From Pseudisothecium myosuroides (lineage: Eukaryota; Streptophyta; Bryopsida; Hypnales; Lembophyllaceae): 64,000 nt of DNA. Below are positions 32,829-44,900 of the stretch, piece after piece. Position 1 is the stretch's first letter. Every line of letters starts with the position of its first letter. Made by a program: the position numbers and the translations under genes. The notes under the pieces were generated by a model that saw only the letters and a list, made by a program, of their open reading frames with translations, did not search any database and was not told the origin of the DNA. The stretch is from NCBI GenBank assembly GCA_951799445.1, contig OX637291.1, forward strand, positions 2,792,501-2,856,500, in the 5' to 3' direction.

Positions 32829-33600
32829 TTTGTTACGCGCCGGCATTGTACTTAGGATGGTATGGGCTTGCGAGGGATGATGATGAATGTGGCAGAGAGC
32901 GTGATTGTCTTGGTCTAGGGGTGGATGGTGCTGAACACAATTTCTATTGAACATTCAGCGGAGTATTTTTATTTACTTTAGGATCAACATATGTGTCGAG
33001 CTTATGAAGAACGTGTAGTAATTGATACAGACTGTGTCTTATTGTATTGAATATCATGAAAAGGTTGATGTGCATGAGAAAGATGACCTTTGAAAAGTGG
33101 CTTACATTCATTGCGATTGTTTGCGGTGCAGGGGACAGTTGTGCGTTGTTTGCCAAAGATCAACGATTGGGAAGTGTCTTACTTTGGTAGGGTCAGTAGC
33201 CGATTCAAATTTCTTATAGCCAAAGTCATTAGTGTGCGGTGGACCATTGAGGCTTGATCCATCAGCAGCAGTTTGTTTGTGGTTCACACAGATTGTCGTG
33301 ACTAGGAGTTTAATTCTAAGGTTTGAAGTCGCTTTCTACCTGGAAATGGTGAGCAACGGTGTGGACGCGCGGCTCCCTCAACTTGATGATCCCGATTCTC
33401 CAGACACCGAGGTCATTGGGTGAGTGTTGATGGAATTTGACTCTGCTTTCGTGGGCATTCTTGTGGAGGTTGGCTCATTGGTTTATAAGCAAAGGAATGA
33501 AACTATTTCGTAAAGCTTGTTTGCGTGGGATTTTTATTTTATTTTATTGTAAGTGTATTTATGACTTCTTTTTTTGCAATTCTGCTCTTTATCTAGGTCA
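32829..33600 (+). pseudogene. Duplicated fragment of the DP gene
   Basis: Near-copy of 7184-7959. It includes the first coding exon of DP ([15 protein letters not shown]...), unchanged, and its GT donor at about 33419. The exons encoding the DNA-binding and dimerisation domains do not follow, so no DP protein can be made. Most differences from the parent are C to T or G to A, several at CG sites (for example GACGTG to GATGTG, GCGTG to GTGTG, TTCGTGG to TTTGTGG), as in methylated silent DNA. Confidence 0.92.
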
Positions 33601-34080
33601 AACTTTGTTTTTTGTTTTAGCTTGCCTAACTTTTAGGAGGACAGAAAAGCGTCGAGTGTATTGGGACTGCCCACACATCACCAATTTGTCAGAGTTAGCG
33701 ACATGTGGAAGTCAGATGACACTTTCATTTAGATTAGGTACTCCCTAGACCGTTGTAATACAAGCCACGTGGTGGATGAAAAAACGGCTAGTTGAGTGGG
33801 CACTAACCTTGTCAGACCGTCGTATATAAGCCCGCGAGGATGCTGAAAGGGCGGCTGAAAGGATGGCACTTGTCCCTTGCTAGATCGTCGTGGGCGACTA
33901 GTTGAAGAAGGGGCACTAGATATTAGACCGTTGTAATAATGTAGAAGGCTTTAAAAACGGCTAGATTAGGAAAGACCCCTCGCATCATGTCCCCCATGTT
34001 AGGATATAAGAATGGGGGGGACAACCCTCGTACTTTTAAGCTACTAACAGCATCATGTGCAGGTACCGCTTGTGTAATAG
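33601..34080 (+). repeat. Possible retroelement promoter/LTR fragment
   Basis: The phrase AGACCGTTGTAATA or a variant (CAGACCGTCGTATATAAG, AGATCGTCGTGG) recurs four or five times between 33748 and 33945. One copy contains TATATAAG followed by GC-rich sequence. Short direct repeats ahead of a TATA box are typical of an LTR or a retroelement promoter. No matching second LTR was found. Confidence 0.3.
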
Positions 34081-36879
34081 ATGGACCATGGATGGTTTAA
34101 CCCGCTTACAGTCTTATCGATCATGCTTCAGATCAAGATACTCTGTGTTGAGAAACGCAGCTTCTCCCACTTTCTTATCTCTCGCTTTAGTTTTAATTTC
34201 TTCCCCTGTGTTCTTTAACATTCGTGGCCTGTGCAGATCCATGTTGTTAACTATAGAGAGATGTGGGAAAATATCATCTACGTCCTAGTTTAGCGGTTTC
34301 TTGAACAGCGGAGTGATTTCACAGTCTTCGGGCGCCTACGCCCTTCTATCTCCCCCCTGTCTTTTCTGTCTTCGTTATCTTTTCCTCGTTTATCCCCCTA
34401 TACGTTTTCCTTGGTTTGCATTCTTCCTCTCTTTTTGTCTCATTAGGCTTCTTCTTTTTCAAAACCTGCCCTGGCAGGACGATACATCAGTTCACCATTC
34501 TCACTTGTAGGTCCAACCCAACTCCATTGGGGAGGGACAATAGCAGTTGCATAGAATCATGCCGGGGAAAAGAGATGTGTCCCAGGAGCGGTCGCTATCG
34601 GAATCATCATTACAATGAACACCGTCCTCTTCTTCCCTGCCATTTTATCTAGTTGGATCTACCGCCGGCAACAGCAGCAGAGGCAGAAGAGGAGGCCCTA
34701 ACCCAACCTCTCACCGAAGTTCAATCACTATCAGCAGAAACATCTACACCACCGGAGCCTCCAGTACGCCAGCTATCGAAAGAACATACATTTGACCCAA
34801 CAGCTCATTCTGCTGGAGAAGAACTTGAGCTTCCACGGCCCAATCCATGCCAAAGATGTCGCGAGGAAGAGGAGCAGCCTTGTCGCAGCCCTCCCCCGCG
34901 TCATAAGCCATGGTGCATACAGATGGCTGGCTTGCAACCCAACTGGGCGTTTGCACTCCTAGTGCAAAACTTGCGAGACAAGGAAACAGGCGAAGGTACT
35001 ATACTCTTACACTAATTCATCAACCCAAACGATAGCATTATCATCGAGAGCCCGGATGACGAAAGCCACACATTCACACTAAGGGGGCCCTTGGAGATTC
35101 TACCCACGCATGACCAGGCACTTCACATTGTTTAGATTGTGATAAGCCTGGCCACAATTCTAGGCCTCATGCAGGACTCTTGATCTCCTTGGCAATTCCT
35201 TGTCCCACCCTTGTATATACTTATTCAAAAAAAAATAAAAATCTTTGTCACTGTGCAACATGGAAGGGATCGGGCCGGCACCGGCATCGGCTTATTTACC
35301 ATCAAAGCAGACCAATGGACGTCTTCCGCCGCGATAGCCGGCAGCTTGTAGACTGTAGCCACACTACAATCGAAAGAACCTCAATTTTTCCTTAGCGATG
35401 CGAATTTGAACCTTGAACCAACCATCGGGGCACCCCCTATCTGAGCTAGTGATAAATGGGAAGAAATGCTGCGGCCTCCACAACGGAAGACACTTTTACA
35501 AGTGAAGCTCCCAAGCATTGAGGTCTCAGACCACTTGCCTTTTCATTTATGTTTTTCCCTTCTGTTTTTTTTTTCCTTTTATTTCATCTCATTAGTCCAA
35601 ACTCACTTTGTTGGGGGGAGGAAGGCAGGATTGAAATATTTTTTATCTATAGTGTCCCGATTTGCCGTATCAAAGGAGGACAGGGTTTTTTTCTCTCTAT
35701 TTCTATCTCTCCCTTAGATCCAAACTCACTCCGTTGAGGGCCGATGGCGATTTTCCTTATATTTTTTATCTATAGATCCAAGTCGACTCCGTTTGAGGCG
35801 GATGGGAAAACAACAAGAAAATTAAAAACTAGAATAAATAGAAAATGAACAAAAAATATGAGTGATAAGTCTACAGGGGTCAAACTTCCTTTGACCACCC
35901 CTAGCCCTTCCACTTGGAAGGTGTACTATTTCCTCTGCTCTCTTCCCCCTATCAGTTGATCCATCAAGAGTCTCTTGATTAAATCAACATCCTTTTAGAT
36001 AGAGTCGCATGTTGGTTTCTGGTCTATCATTAGGTTTGATCTCGAGACTGATCGTGTACCCAAAATAGTCGAAGCAAGAGCTCTGGGTACTCATGATTTT
36101 GCAAATCATATTGCAGATGGTCGCCATATGTGAGCTCCCAATTTGTCACTTGGAACTCGTAGATTTATTTTTTTGAAAGTTGCAATTTAAAGTTGATTAA
36201 AGTATACAAAAAGCCATAAAAAGAGTGTAGAACCAAAATAGGGTTGTGTCATATCCATTATAGTATTTGGTCTAGATTTATATTTATACTTAGAATCCCC
36301 CCAAACCTCGCCTAAAAATAGAGTAGAAATAACGAGATAGCTAGATTTGGAGGATTTGAGTCACATAGCCCCAAAAGGGCTAAATCCCACCATGAATGTG
36401 GCAATTCATGGCTAAGTCGGTCCAAGGGATCCACAGCAAGGCCACTAGGTCAGATCCTAGAGTTAGATTTAGAATTCCTCATTAGATCAATGAATTTCCC
36501 AAATCTCGATTGTCAGTATGCAGGAGCCACTAACGCAAGACAGGGCCCGTGGAGGAATCTACAGCCCAAGGATGGTATTATAGGATAAATTCCATGCTAG
36601 GAGTCCAACGACGAAATCGATTCATCAAGATTCTTTCATCTGCAGAAGATTCCTGCACCATCTCCAATTCAAGGAGATGGCCAATTGTAACATTTTCTAT
36701 AAATTAAGCCGTGGGCCTTGGGAAAAACAAACAAACAAACAAAAGAAAACAATAGCAAGTGACCACCATGGAGCACAAGGATGCGCATGCGGACAAGGAT
36801 GATGTCATTTCCAACACCAGTAGTAATGAGGTGGGTCATTAAACTAATCTTGGTTGTCTTTTCCTAATTAGCTGGTAAT
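34081..36879. other. Intergenic region, probable decayed retroelement
   Basis: The frame at 34653-35015 is Pro/Glu-rich (PATAAEAEEEALTQPLTEVQ) and may be a gag-like or spurious product. The phrase ATCCAA-(A/G)-CTCACTCCGTTGAGG recurs near 34512, 35594, 35718 and 35776; the last two are tandem, about 58 bp apart. No pol motifs are visible. Overall it looks like old repetitive DNA. Confidence 0.35.
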
Positions 36880-38040
36880 TGTCTTAATTAGCCCTTAATC
36901 CACATTAGCAAGCCAAGATTAGCGTGAATTAGAAGTTTAGATTCAAAATTTTATAGATTAGGAATAGAGGTTTCCGAAAACATATTACATTTAAGATTTG
37001 GCTTTAAATTGACCATGATAGGATAAGTTAAGCGGTAGGGGGTAGGATGGTTGAGCATGTTTAAAGCCTCATCCAAAAAGAAACAATGAACGGAAATTAG
37101 GAACTTAGATTAGAAGGAGAATTTAGGATTAAAATTAGGGATTAATTAGCAATTAAAAACTAGAGTCAAATTAAAGTTTTAATTGAAAATGTTAAATTCT
37201 AAAAGTAAAAAGTTAGAGTTAATTTGGAGGTTTTATCTAAGGGTTGAATTCTCAAGTCAAATCCTAGGGTAAGTTTAAAAGTAGAAGTTTAGAGTTAATT
37301 TAGGAGTCAAAAATCCAAGTAAAAGAGTAGAAGTTAGAAGTAAAGATTTTAGAATAAATTTAGGAGGTAGAAATCCAGAGTAGAAATAGAAGTTAAATTT
37401 TGAAGTTAGAAATTGGAAATTAGAGTTAAATTGGAGGTTAGAATTTAGGATTAAACTTAGAAGTAAAAACTTGGAGTGAAAATTAGGTAGTAGAATTCAA
37501 AGCTAGAAGTAGAAGTAAAAAGTTAGAAGTAGAAGTTAAATCTTAGAATTAATTTTTGGAAGTAGAAAATCTAGAGTCAAAAGTGAAACCGTAGAGTCAA
37601 ACCTAGAGGTTAAAAATTGGGATTAGTTTTGGAAGTAAAAAGCTAGAGTTAAAAGTCAAAACATAGAGTTAAATTCCAAGGGTAAATTTTAGAGTTAGTT
37701 GGAAAGTAAAAACCGAGAGTAAAAAGTAAAAACATAGAGTTAAATTCAAAGGGATAAATTTTAGAGTAGTTTAGAAGTAAAAAACCTGAAAATAAAAGTG
37801 AAAACATTGAGTTTAATCCAAGGGGTAAATTTTGGAGTTAATGTAGAAGTAAAATCGTAGAATAGAATTTAGAGGTTAACCCGTAGTGGTAGAAGTTAAA
37901 GGTTCAAATTAACCTTGGAAGTAAAAGTCTAGACTCAAAATAGAACTTAGAATCAATCTTAGGGGTTAAAACCTAGGATTGTACCGGAAGTTAAAAAATA
38001 GAAGATAGTCTTAGGGTTTCATGGAAAGAACCTAGGGGGT
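36880..38040 (+). repeat. Cytosine-poor degenerate tandem array
   Basis: More than 1 kb built of variants of TAGAAGTAAAAAGTTAGAGTTAA, with very few C on the plus strand. A clearer period of about 85 bp is visible between about 37630 and 37850 (ACATAGAGTTAAATTC ... GGTAAATTTTAGAGTTA repeated). It is non-coding. Confidence 0.75.
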
Positions 38041-38633
38041 CCCATTTCAATTAGTTAAGGTTGTTAGAAATGGCACCAACTACCCAGTCTACACTCGATA
38101 TAGGATAAATAGTTAGTACGGTAGAATTTCACCGTTACATAACCATAACCTCTGATCATTGGCAGCTTCTTTTTGGGAGTCATCACATGCATCTCTAGGC
38201 ATTTCTTTTGCCCATCCACGACACTTAGGAAACATTAGCAAAAGATCCATTGCTTGGAAGTGGACCGCGCTTACAACACTCTTTTAAATTAAAAAGTGGA
38301 TAAAAGCTAAGAACCTGGTCATGTTTGCTTTATTACCAAGGGTGGGTAATCTAGTGCCCACACTTGGCTCGTTATTACAGTTAATCAAATCTCTTTAATT
38401 TGGAAGCTTGGTGGTGTTTTATGGTTTGCCATGGACTTAACTCAGCCCTGGTAGGTTCTGTCATATAAACCCATTCTGATTGGCGAATACCTCGGAGCTA
38501 ATTACTCCCTCATGATCCAAAACCAACGGCTGAGATCAATTGCACAAAAATACTCAAAGTAAGTACTATTTAGTACTCTGCGTTTAAAATAGTACAGTAG
38601 GTTTTTGCCGAAATTGCATGGGTCTAGCGTACT
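38041..38633. other. Intergenic DNA, no gene recognised
   Basis: Balanced composition between the tandem array and the minus-strand coding segment. A downstream exon of that gene could lie here, but none was identified. Confidence 0.3.
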
Positions 38634-39615
38634 TACACCTTGTTATATCGTCAATTCTCTCCGGCGCTGCTTTGCTTTTGGAGCCACCTTCATCGGCTAG
38701 GGTCTTAAATGCGTCCACAACCATCTGGTGGACTTTCACGTCAGTCTGGATCTGCGCCAAATCACCACCGCACGAATCCTCAGAGTCCACTCCATTCAAT
38801 TCTTGTTTTTTTTTTGCAAGCAAATCAAGGAGAACTTGAAGCTTACCCTCTGCTTTTGAAACTAGGTTCGCTTGGTCTTGCATTTGCTTCTGCACCAGGA
38901 TGTCCATCAACGAGATCTCATCCCTCTCTTTCAACTTTTGATGAAAGCCAAGCTCCGCCTGCTTGAGCAACTCGTCAACGTGGTCCTTATACGAATTGAG
39001 CTCATCCATCCGTGAATCAAGCTCCGTACAGACCATTGTTGGCTCACCGTTGCCATCCAAACCTTTGAAGAACCATAAGCCCTCGCTTTCTTTGCCGGCG
39101 CCGCTTTTTGAACCTTTCTGCCTACGTCGAAACTGATCCGCATTGGTCCACTCGCCATATGCGGCCCAATTTAGCTTTTTCTTCTTCAACCTCTCAATCG
39201 CAAAGCCATGCGCCATGGCCTGAGAAATGGTCCTAGTCGATGGCACTAACTTTCTCTAATGGAGGATCATCCACAAGTTCTCTATTTTTGCTATCAAAGT
39301 CTTGTCTCTGCAGTTTGAATAGGTGTAGCCGTTCTTGTTAGAAGGCTTACCAAACAACTCGACAACTTCCTCATTTGTGCAATCACGAGGCACCCTAATC
39401 TGTTTAGGATTGAGGCCACTATTACAAATTTTGTATTTCTGGACAAAGTCTGCTTTGCTATACGGCCGACAATCATTCCTCTCAAACAACTCGGGTACCT
39501 CTCCATACAAAGGCAGTGTGTATCCAACTTCACATGGCCCTAAACCTTCAACTTTCACAAGTCGCCCAACAGGCTCGCACGTAATACCGAAATCAACACA
39601 AACATTGCGCGCCAT
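38634..39615 (-). pseudogene. Unrecognised coiled-coil protein, in-frame stop
   Basis: On the minus strand, ATG at 39615 opens a frame (MARNVCVDFGITCEPVGRLV, then FERNDCRPYSKADFVQKYK, VPRDCTNEEVVELFGKP) up to a TAG at 39256-39258. The same frame resumes and reads TISQAMAHGFAIERLKKKK, then a long Lys/Glu/Gln-rich helical stretch (ELDSRMDELNSYKDHVDELL, KQMQDQANLVSKAEGKLQVL) down to about 38634, where a GTGTAAGTA donor occurs. So about 325 codons with one stop, probably an exon pair of a larger gene. Codon use and the splice donor look like a genuine host gene. I do not recognise the family. The gypsy fragment starts about 375 bp upstream on the other strand, but this is not a gag. Confidence 0.5.
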
Positions 39616-39989
39616 GAGTACAACCCCCCCAAAAAAATACTTGAACACTCCAAATAGTAACGTCACGTTGCAACAAGAACCCTTGTAGTGACAGTGCCGC
39701 ACGTGGAGCAACCTGCCGCCTAAACCGCAAACTCAAACCCCACTGCAACCCCACTGCCATGCTGAATGCTAGTAATTGCGTGTTAGGGTGCTTTAAGTAC
39801 CTTTTTACAGCCTCTTAACTCACACTTTACACCCAAGGCTTCCCACATTATATGGACTCCAATTTGCCAACTCTATTCCCGTGTAGTGTGCTTATACCCA
39901 GCAACAAACAAACAAGTAGATCATTCAATTAGTATTGATATGATAAAATTGACCAAGAAAAACAAGAAGCAGGAGACACAACCAACGGC

Positions 39990-41978
39990 GGAACGGGGGA
40001 GCCTTTCTACATGCGAGCTACTATTGATCCTGAGTTGCATTTAAACTTGGATTGTATGATAAGTCTGGTGAAAACTCACAGTCTCGTGGATTTGGGCGCA
40101 ACTGGGATTTTTGTGCATCCTCGGTTTGCCAATGAGTGTCATGCGGAGATTAAAACAAAAACCAAGCCAAGGGAGGTAAATGTGATTAATGGCCGGACCA
40201 TTAACTCTGGCTTGATCACGTAGGAGGCTATATTAAAAGTGGACGTAGGAGACCATCAAGAGGTGATTGTGGCTGATATAACCAACACTGGGCGATATCC
40301 TTGTATACTTGGGACGCCTTGGTTGAATTGTCATGATCCCACCATTTGATGGGCTAAAAAGACTGTGAATTTCAGTTTGAAGTATTGCAGGGAGACCTGT
40401 CTTTGCCATTTGAGAGGAGCCGCGGCACCGACAACTATTGTGGTGGATGCGGGGTTGACTTTGACTACTGCGGGGATGGAAAAGCCCATTTTGGATGCTC
40501 TGAGGAAGGCAAAGTCCACTGGAGATCCGGCTGCTGCAGGGAAAGGGGAGTTGACTGCGGATACTGCGGGGACGGGGAAGCCCACTTCGGTCCCTATTGC
40601 GGGGAAGGGGGAGTCAACTGGGGGGTGGGCCCGAACAGTCTGGGAGAAGGAGAAGTCTCCAGGATACGGAAAGGTTGGAATGGAAGCACCCGAGTATGCG
40701 ATGGTATCCGTTGCGGCATTTCGCTTGTCCGCAAAAGAGGCAAAGTTATACGTCTTGCAAGTGTCGGATTTTGTAACTGATAATGAAATTGGGCCATCAA
40801 AGGAAGGGCATATTCCAGCCCAGTACTAGGACTTGCAACAAGCTTTTAGCGAGGAAGCCTCAAATGAACTCCCCAATCATAGCCCAGCTGACATGAAAAT
40901 AAATTTCAAGGAGGGACAAGAATCTCAAAACACGGGGTTACGTCCCATGTCACCAACAAAATTAGAGGAATTTCTCTTGAGGAGCTATCTTGAGGAGAAT
41001 TTAGGGAAAGGTTGGATTCGACGGTCAAAATCTTCAGTTTTGGCACCGATCATATTCGCCCGGAAGAAAGACGGGCCTATTAGAGTTTGTGTGGATTATA
41101 GAAATCTCAATAAAGTTACGGTACAAAATTGCTATCGCTTACCATTAATATCCAAGCTCACTAATAGATTAGTAAAGGCCATCATTTTTACCAAATTAGA
41201 TGTGAGACAAGCTTATCATAGGATACGAATGGCCTTAGGCCACGAATTTAAAACGGCCTTTAACATCCGGTATGGGCTTTTTGAATATTTAGTGATGCCA
41301 TTTGGCTTGACTAATGCACCGGCCCAATTTCAAGCGCATATGCAATATATTTTTAGTGATCTCCTTGACATCTCAGTGGTCATTTACTTGGACAACATTC
41401 TTATCTTTTCAAAGAATTTGGAAGAACATCAAGCAGTGATTAGAGAAGTTCTTACGACTACAACAAAATGGACTATATGCAAAACTTTCAAAATGCCAAT
41501 TTCACCGCCAGTCCATGGAATTTTTAGGCATGATTGTCACTTCGAAAGGTTTACAAATGTGCACGGATAAAGTGCAAGTTATTCAAGAGTGGCCTACACC
41601 AACAACAATAAAAGAAATTCAAGCCTTTTTAGGATTTGCAAATTTCTACTGCAAATTTATTTATAATTATTCACAAATTTCTATTCAACTAACAAAGTTG
41701 ACACGTAAAGATCAGAAATTTGAATGGACCTCTAAAGTGGATAAGGCATTTATGGAACTTCGATCCAGGTTTCTCCAACCTCCACTTTTACTTCACCCAG
41801 ATTTTGAAAAACCTGTTTTAGTGGAAACTAATGCATCGGATATGGCTAGTGGAGGTACTTTACACAAAGGGGTGAGGATGGGCATCTACATCCTTGCGCA
41901 TACCGAGGTTCAAAAATGTCACCGGCGGAATAGAATTATGACATCTATGACAAAGAATTATTAAGTATCATTACAAGA
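39990..41978 (+). pseudogene. Ty3/gypsy, 5' half of pol (protease, reverse transcriptase, start of RNase H), decayed
   Basis: Protease near 40080 reads VDLGATGIF, the catalytic Ser/Thr of the DSG motif being replaced by Leu. Then come a linker (40365-40829) and reverse transcriptase: KDGPIRVCVDYRNLN, FTKLDVRQAYHRIRM, YGLFEYLVMPFGLTNAPAQF, and YLDN at 41385-41396 in place of the catalytic YLDD. After a frameshift near 41500, LGFANFYCKFIYNY and the RNase H start (VETNASD for the usual TDASD) follow. The frame ends at ELLSII-like sequence near 41970, where it meets a transposon-like end. In-frame stops at 40221, about 40347 and 40827 fit CAG-to-TAG or CGA-to-TGA changes. The element is inactive. 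Confidence 0.92.
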
Positions 41979-44900
41979 AGTTTCAGCCCTCAAACAGGCC
42001 GAAAGTTTCACAAAGTTAAGATCTCTCACTAGACCAATCTCACCATTGAAATTAGTGCACATGTTCCAATTCCATCTTAGAGCTATAAATAATTTAGTGC
42101 AAAAATTTTAAGTTAAGATGATTCAAAGCCAAATAATCTAGTCAAGCAAGGTGCAAATTGTTTTTCTCTTCACTTTAAATGCAAATATCTTGCAATTTAT
42201 GCACTCAAAGTTTCTGAAATTTCTTCGACACAGATTTATATACTAGTCTAATGCAAGATCCTATGGTTAAATATGCAAAAAAAAAAATTTAAGTTTTTTG
42301 CACTTTGGAATAGAAATGCCAGTTTTGAGTGTTTTTTGATGGAAATAAGGCATGGCCAAACTCTAGGGGTTAATTCATGTACGGAAGGAGAGGAAAAGAG
42401 AACTTGCAAAAATAAAGATCTCCTTGCTAGGTTCTTTGCAAGCCATAAATTATTGTGTAAGAAGCTCTAGATTCTAATTTTTCCTCCCTATTAAAGACTC
42501 TTAGGTGTTAAAACTTGATATTAGCATTTCAAATGGATTAATTTTTTTTTGGAACAAAACAATTTATATAGATTTTTCCAAATCTATTTTTTACTCTATT
42601 TGAAAACTTCCAAATCTACCAATAAAATTGAACATTTTATTGCAGTTTCATAATATTTAGTAGCTCTATAGTGATGGTGTGGTATATTCCACACCCCAAT
42701 AGTGCTTCATCAGTAGCTAGTGATGAATTAGACAAGTGGAGGATGTAGAAGCACACCATCAATGTAGAAGCAAGGCAACATCAACACATGCTATTGAATG
42801 TTATGCAAGATTGAAACAAGATTAAAACTTGGTTTATACTATCGTATTGAACACTATAATATACGCCTATGTTGAATTTTTTTAAATTTTTTTGTATATG
42901 CAAGAAACACATGTACTATATTGTATCATACCCTTCGTATTGATTTGTTTTTTTGTCATAACTTTTGCGTTTTGGCTCCAAATGACTCAAGATTTATAGG
43001 TAATGTACTCATGGCCATTATACACCTTTCCTAGTTCTTATTGTAATTTTCAAAAATAGTTTACAATCCAAAAATAGCCCCCAATTATATGTCATACTTG
43101 CCAAGTTGGAGGTTTTTAGTACTATTTAGTAATTCAAAAAATGAATTTTGAGCTGAAATTGGAGGGGATGGTCTTCTTGTAGACTTGTAGGTATTGTCCA
43201 AAGGAATTCTAAATTAATTAATTGTATGTGGTGTGGAAATCCACAAAGTGCGCTTCTTTCTGATTGCATTTTGTAACATATAAAATATTATTTTGGAGGT
43301 TTTGGGGGTGAATGACCATTTCCATAGAGTTTTTACATGTGGACAATTTTCATTTTATGTATTTACTTTTTTTCCCTATTTTTAACTAATTAAAACATCA
43401 AAGTATCAATTTTCTTGAGATTTGACACTTTTTAAGTTTTTCTGCTTAGAAAATTTTTCTATCCATTTCCTTTGGTGGTTACCTTCATCTTAAAGGTGTC
43501 TACATTAGCCAATTTTTTTATTTTTAAAAAATTATTTTTCTAATTTTAAAGTACTCCAGAAAGAAAAGGCATGAATACCGTAAAACACAACCAAATTGGC
43601 AGGTGTTTCTTGCATTCACCTTAAAAATAAACTTCTTTGCTTTTACTTCAATAATTTACAATAATTTTGAATCTTCACAAATAATTTTTTTTTACTAACA
43701 GAAGACAAGCAGTCCTGTCTTTAAAAAAATATAAGTCAAAATTTCATTCATATATCCCCTACGTGACGATCAAATTCTGCATAAATTAAGTAATTTTTGT
43801 CAAAAAATGTTGCATGTCATCTTGTGATTGGTGTGTGTATGAGGGGAGGGGGGGGGAAGGTGGACTTCTTGAAATTTGACGTATGAAATTTAATATTGGA
43901 ACTCCTTGCCAAAAGTGATTGTTATGACTGGTAGTGGCCAATGAAAAATAAGGAGTGAACAATTTTGAAGTTTGTATAAAATATCCACACCAAAAATAGA
44001 TACTTTTTTTCAAACGAGCAATTCTAAACACAATGTGGAAAAAACATCATGTCATGATGTTAGCAAATGAAAGCAAAAGTGAATGCAATTTTCTTGAGAT
44101 TTTTTAGAATTTATGTGAATACACTATGAATAATATTTTGAAAGAGAGGTCATAAGAACACCTACTATTGACAGTAGACTACCATTAATTGGACATCTTT
44201 AAAATACAAAATGCTTGAATTCTCATTGGTCGCTTCAAATAACACTTCAACTTCCATTATTTTTTTTTAAAAACTTGTGTTGAAATTGAGCAAAAGGCTT
44301 TGTCACATTTGTTCAGTGTAGAAATAAAGAATATACCTATTGCTCCAATAATTGGAACAATTTTAGTGACTACCTTGGTCACCAGGGGATGTGTCCTTTA
44401 ACCCTTAAGCGTGTCGACGTCCATATCTAACGATGAACAGAGGGCTTCCGGGCACTGTTTAGAACAATTAACTTCTCAATCATCCAATATAATATTTGAA
44501 TCTTAAAAAGACAACCTTCTTTAATGACCGATTTCTTGAAATTGCAGTAAATGACATTTTTGTACAAAGATATAAGCAAAAATGTGCAAAAATTTGAAAA
44601 AAAGATTGAGATGTTAAGGTTAAGGTGAATGAGCAACATATTTGGGTCAAGGAGAGGCTATGAAGAACTCTACCGTATTATAGTTGGAGGGAAACGTTTG
44701 GTGTTGCAAAAGGGTGAGGAGACCTTACATGGTTATAGGCCCTACATGGTTATAGGCCCATCCTATCAGGGTTAACTACCTGCCTCCTGAGGAGCTCTTG
44801 CGATGGTGACGGAACTGCAAGAACTTCTGCCGGAGCTTCAATTGTGAGTTTTTTTCGGAGTTTTCGAATTTTTTTTGTGCCTTGTTGATGAACGCCAGCA

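Noticed and set aside
34653..35015. Pro/Glu-rich 120-codon frame
   Set aside because: It could be a gag fragment, but no zinc knuckle or pol sequence follows and the opposite strand is also open; not called a gene.
39256..39711. Gag of the neighbouring gypsy element
   Set aside because: It is on the opposite strand to pol, lacks a CCHC knuckle and ends in a host-like coiled-coil part with a splice donor.
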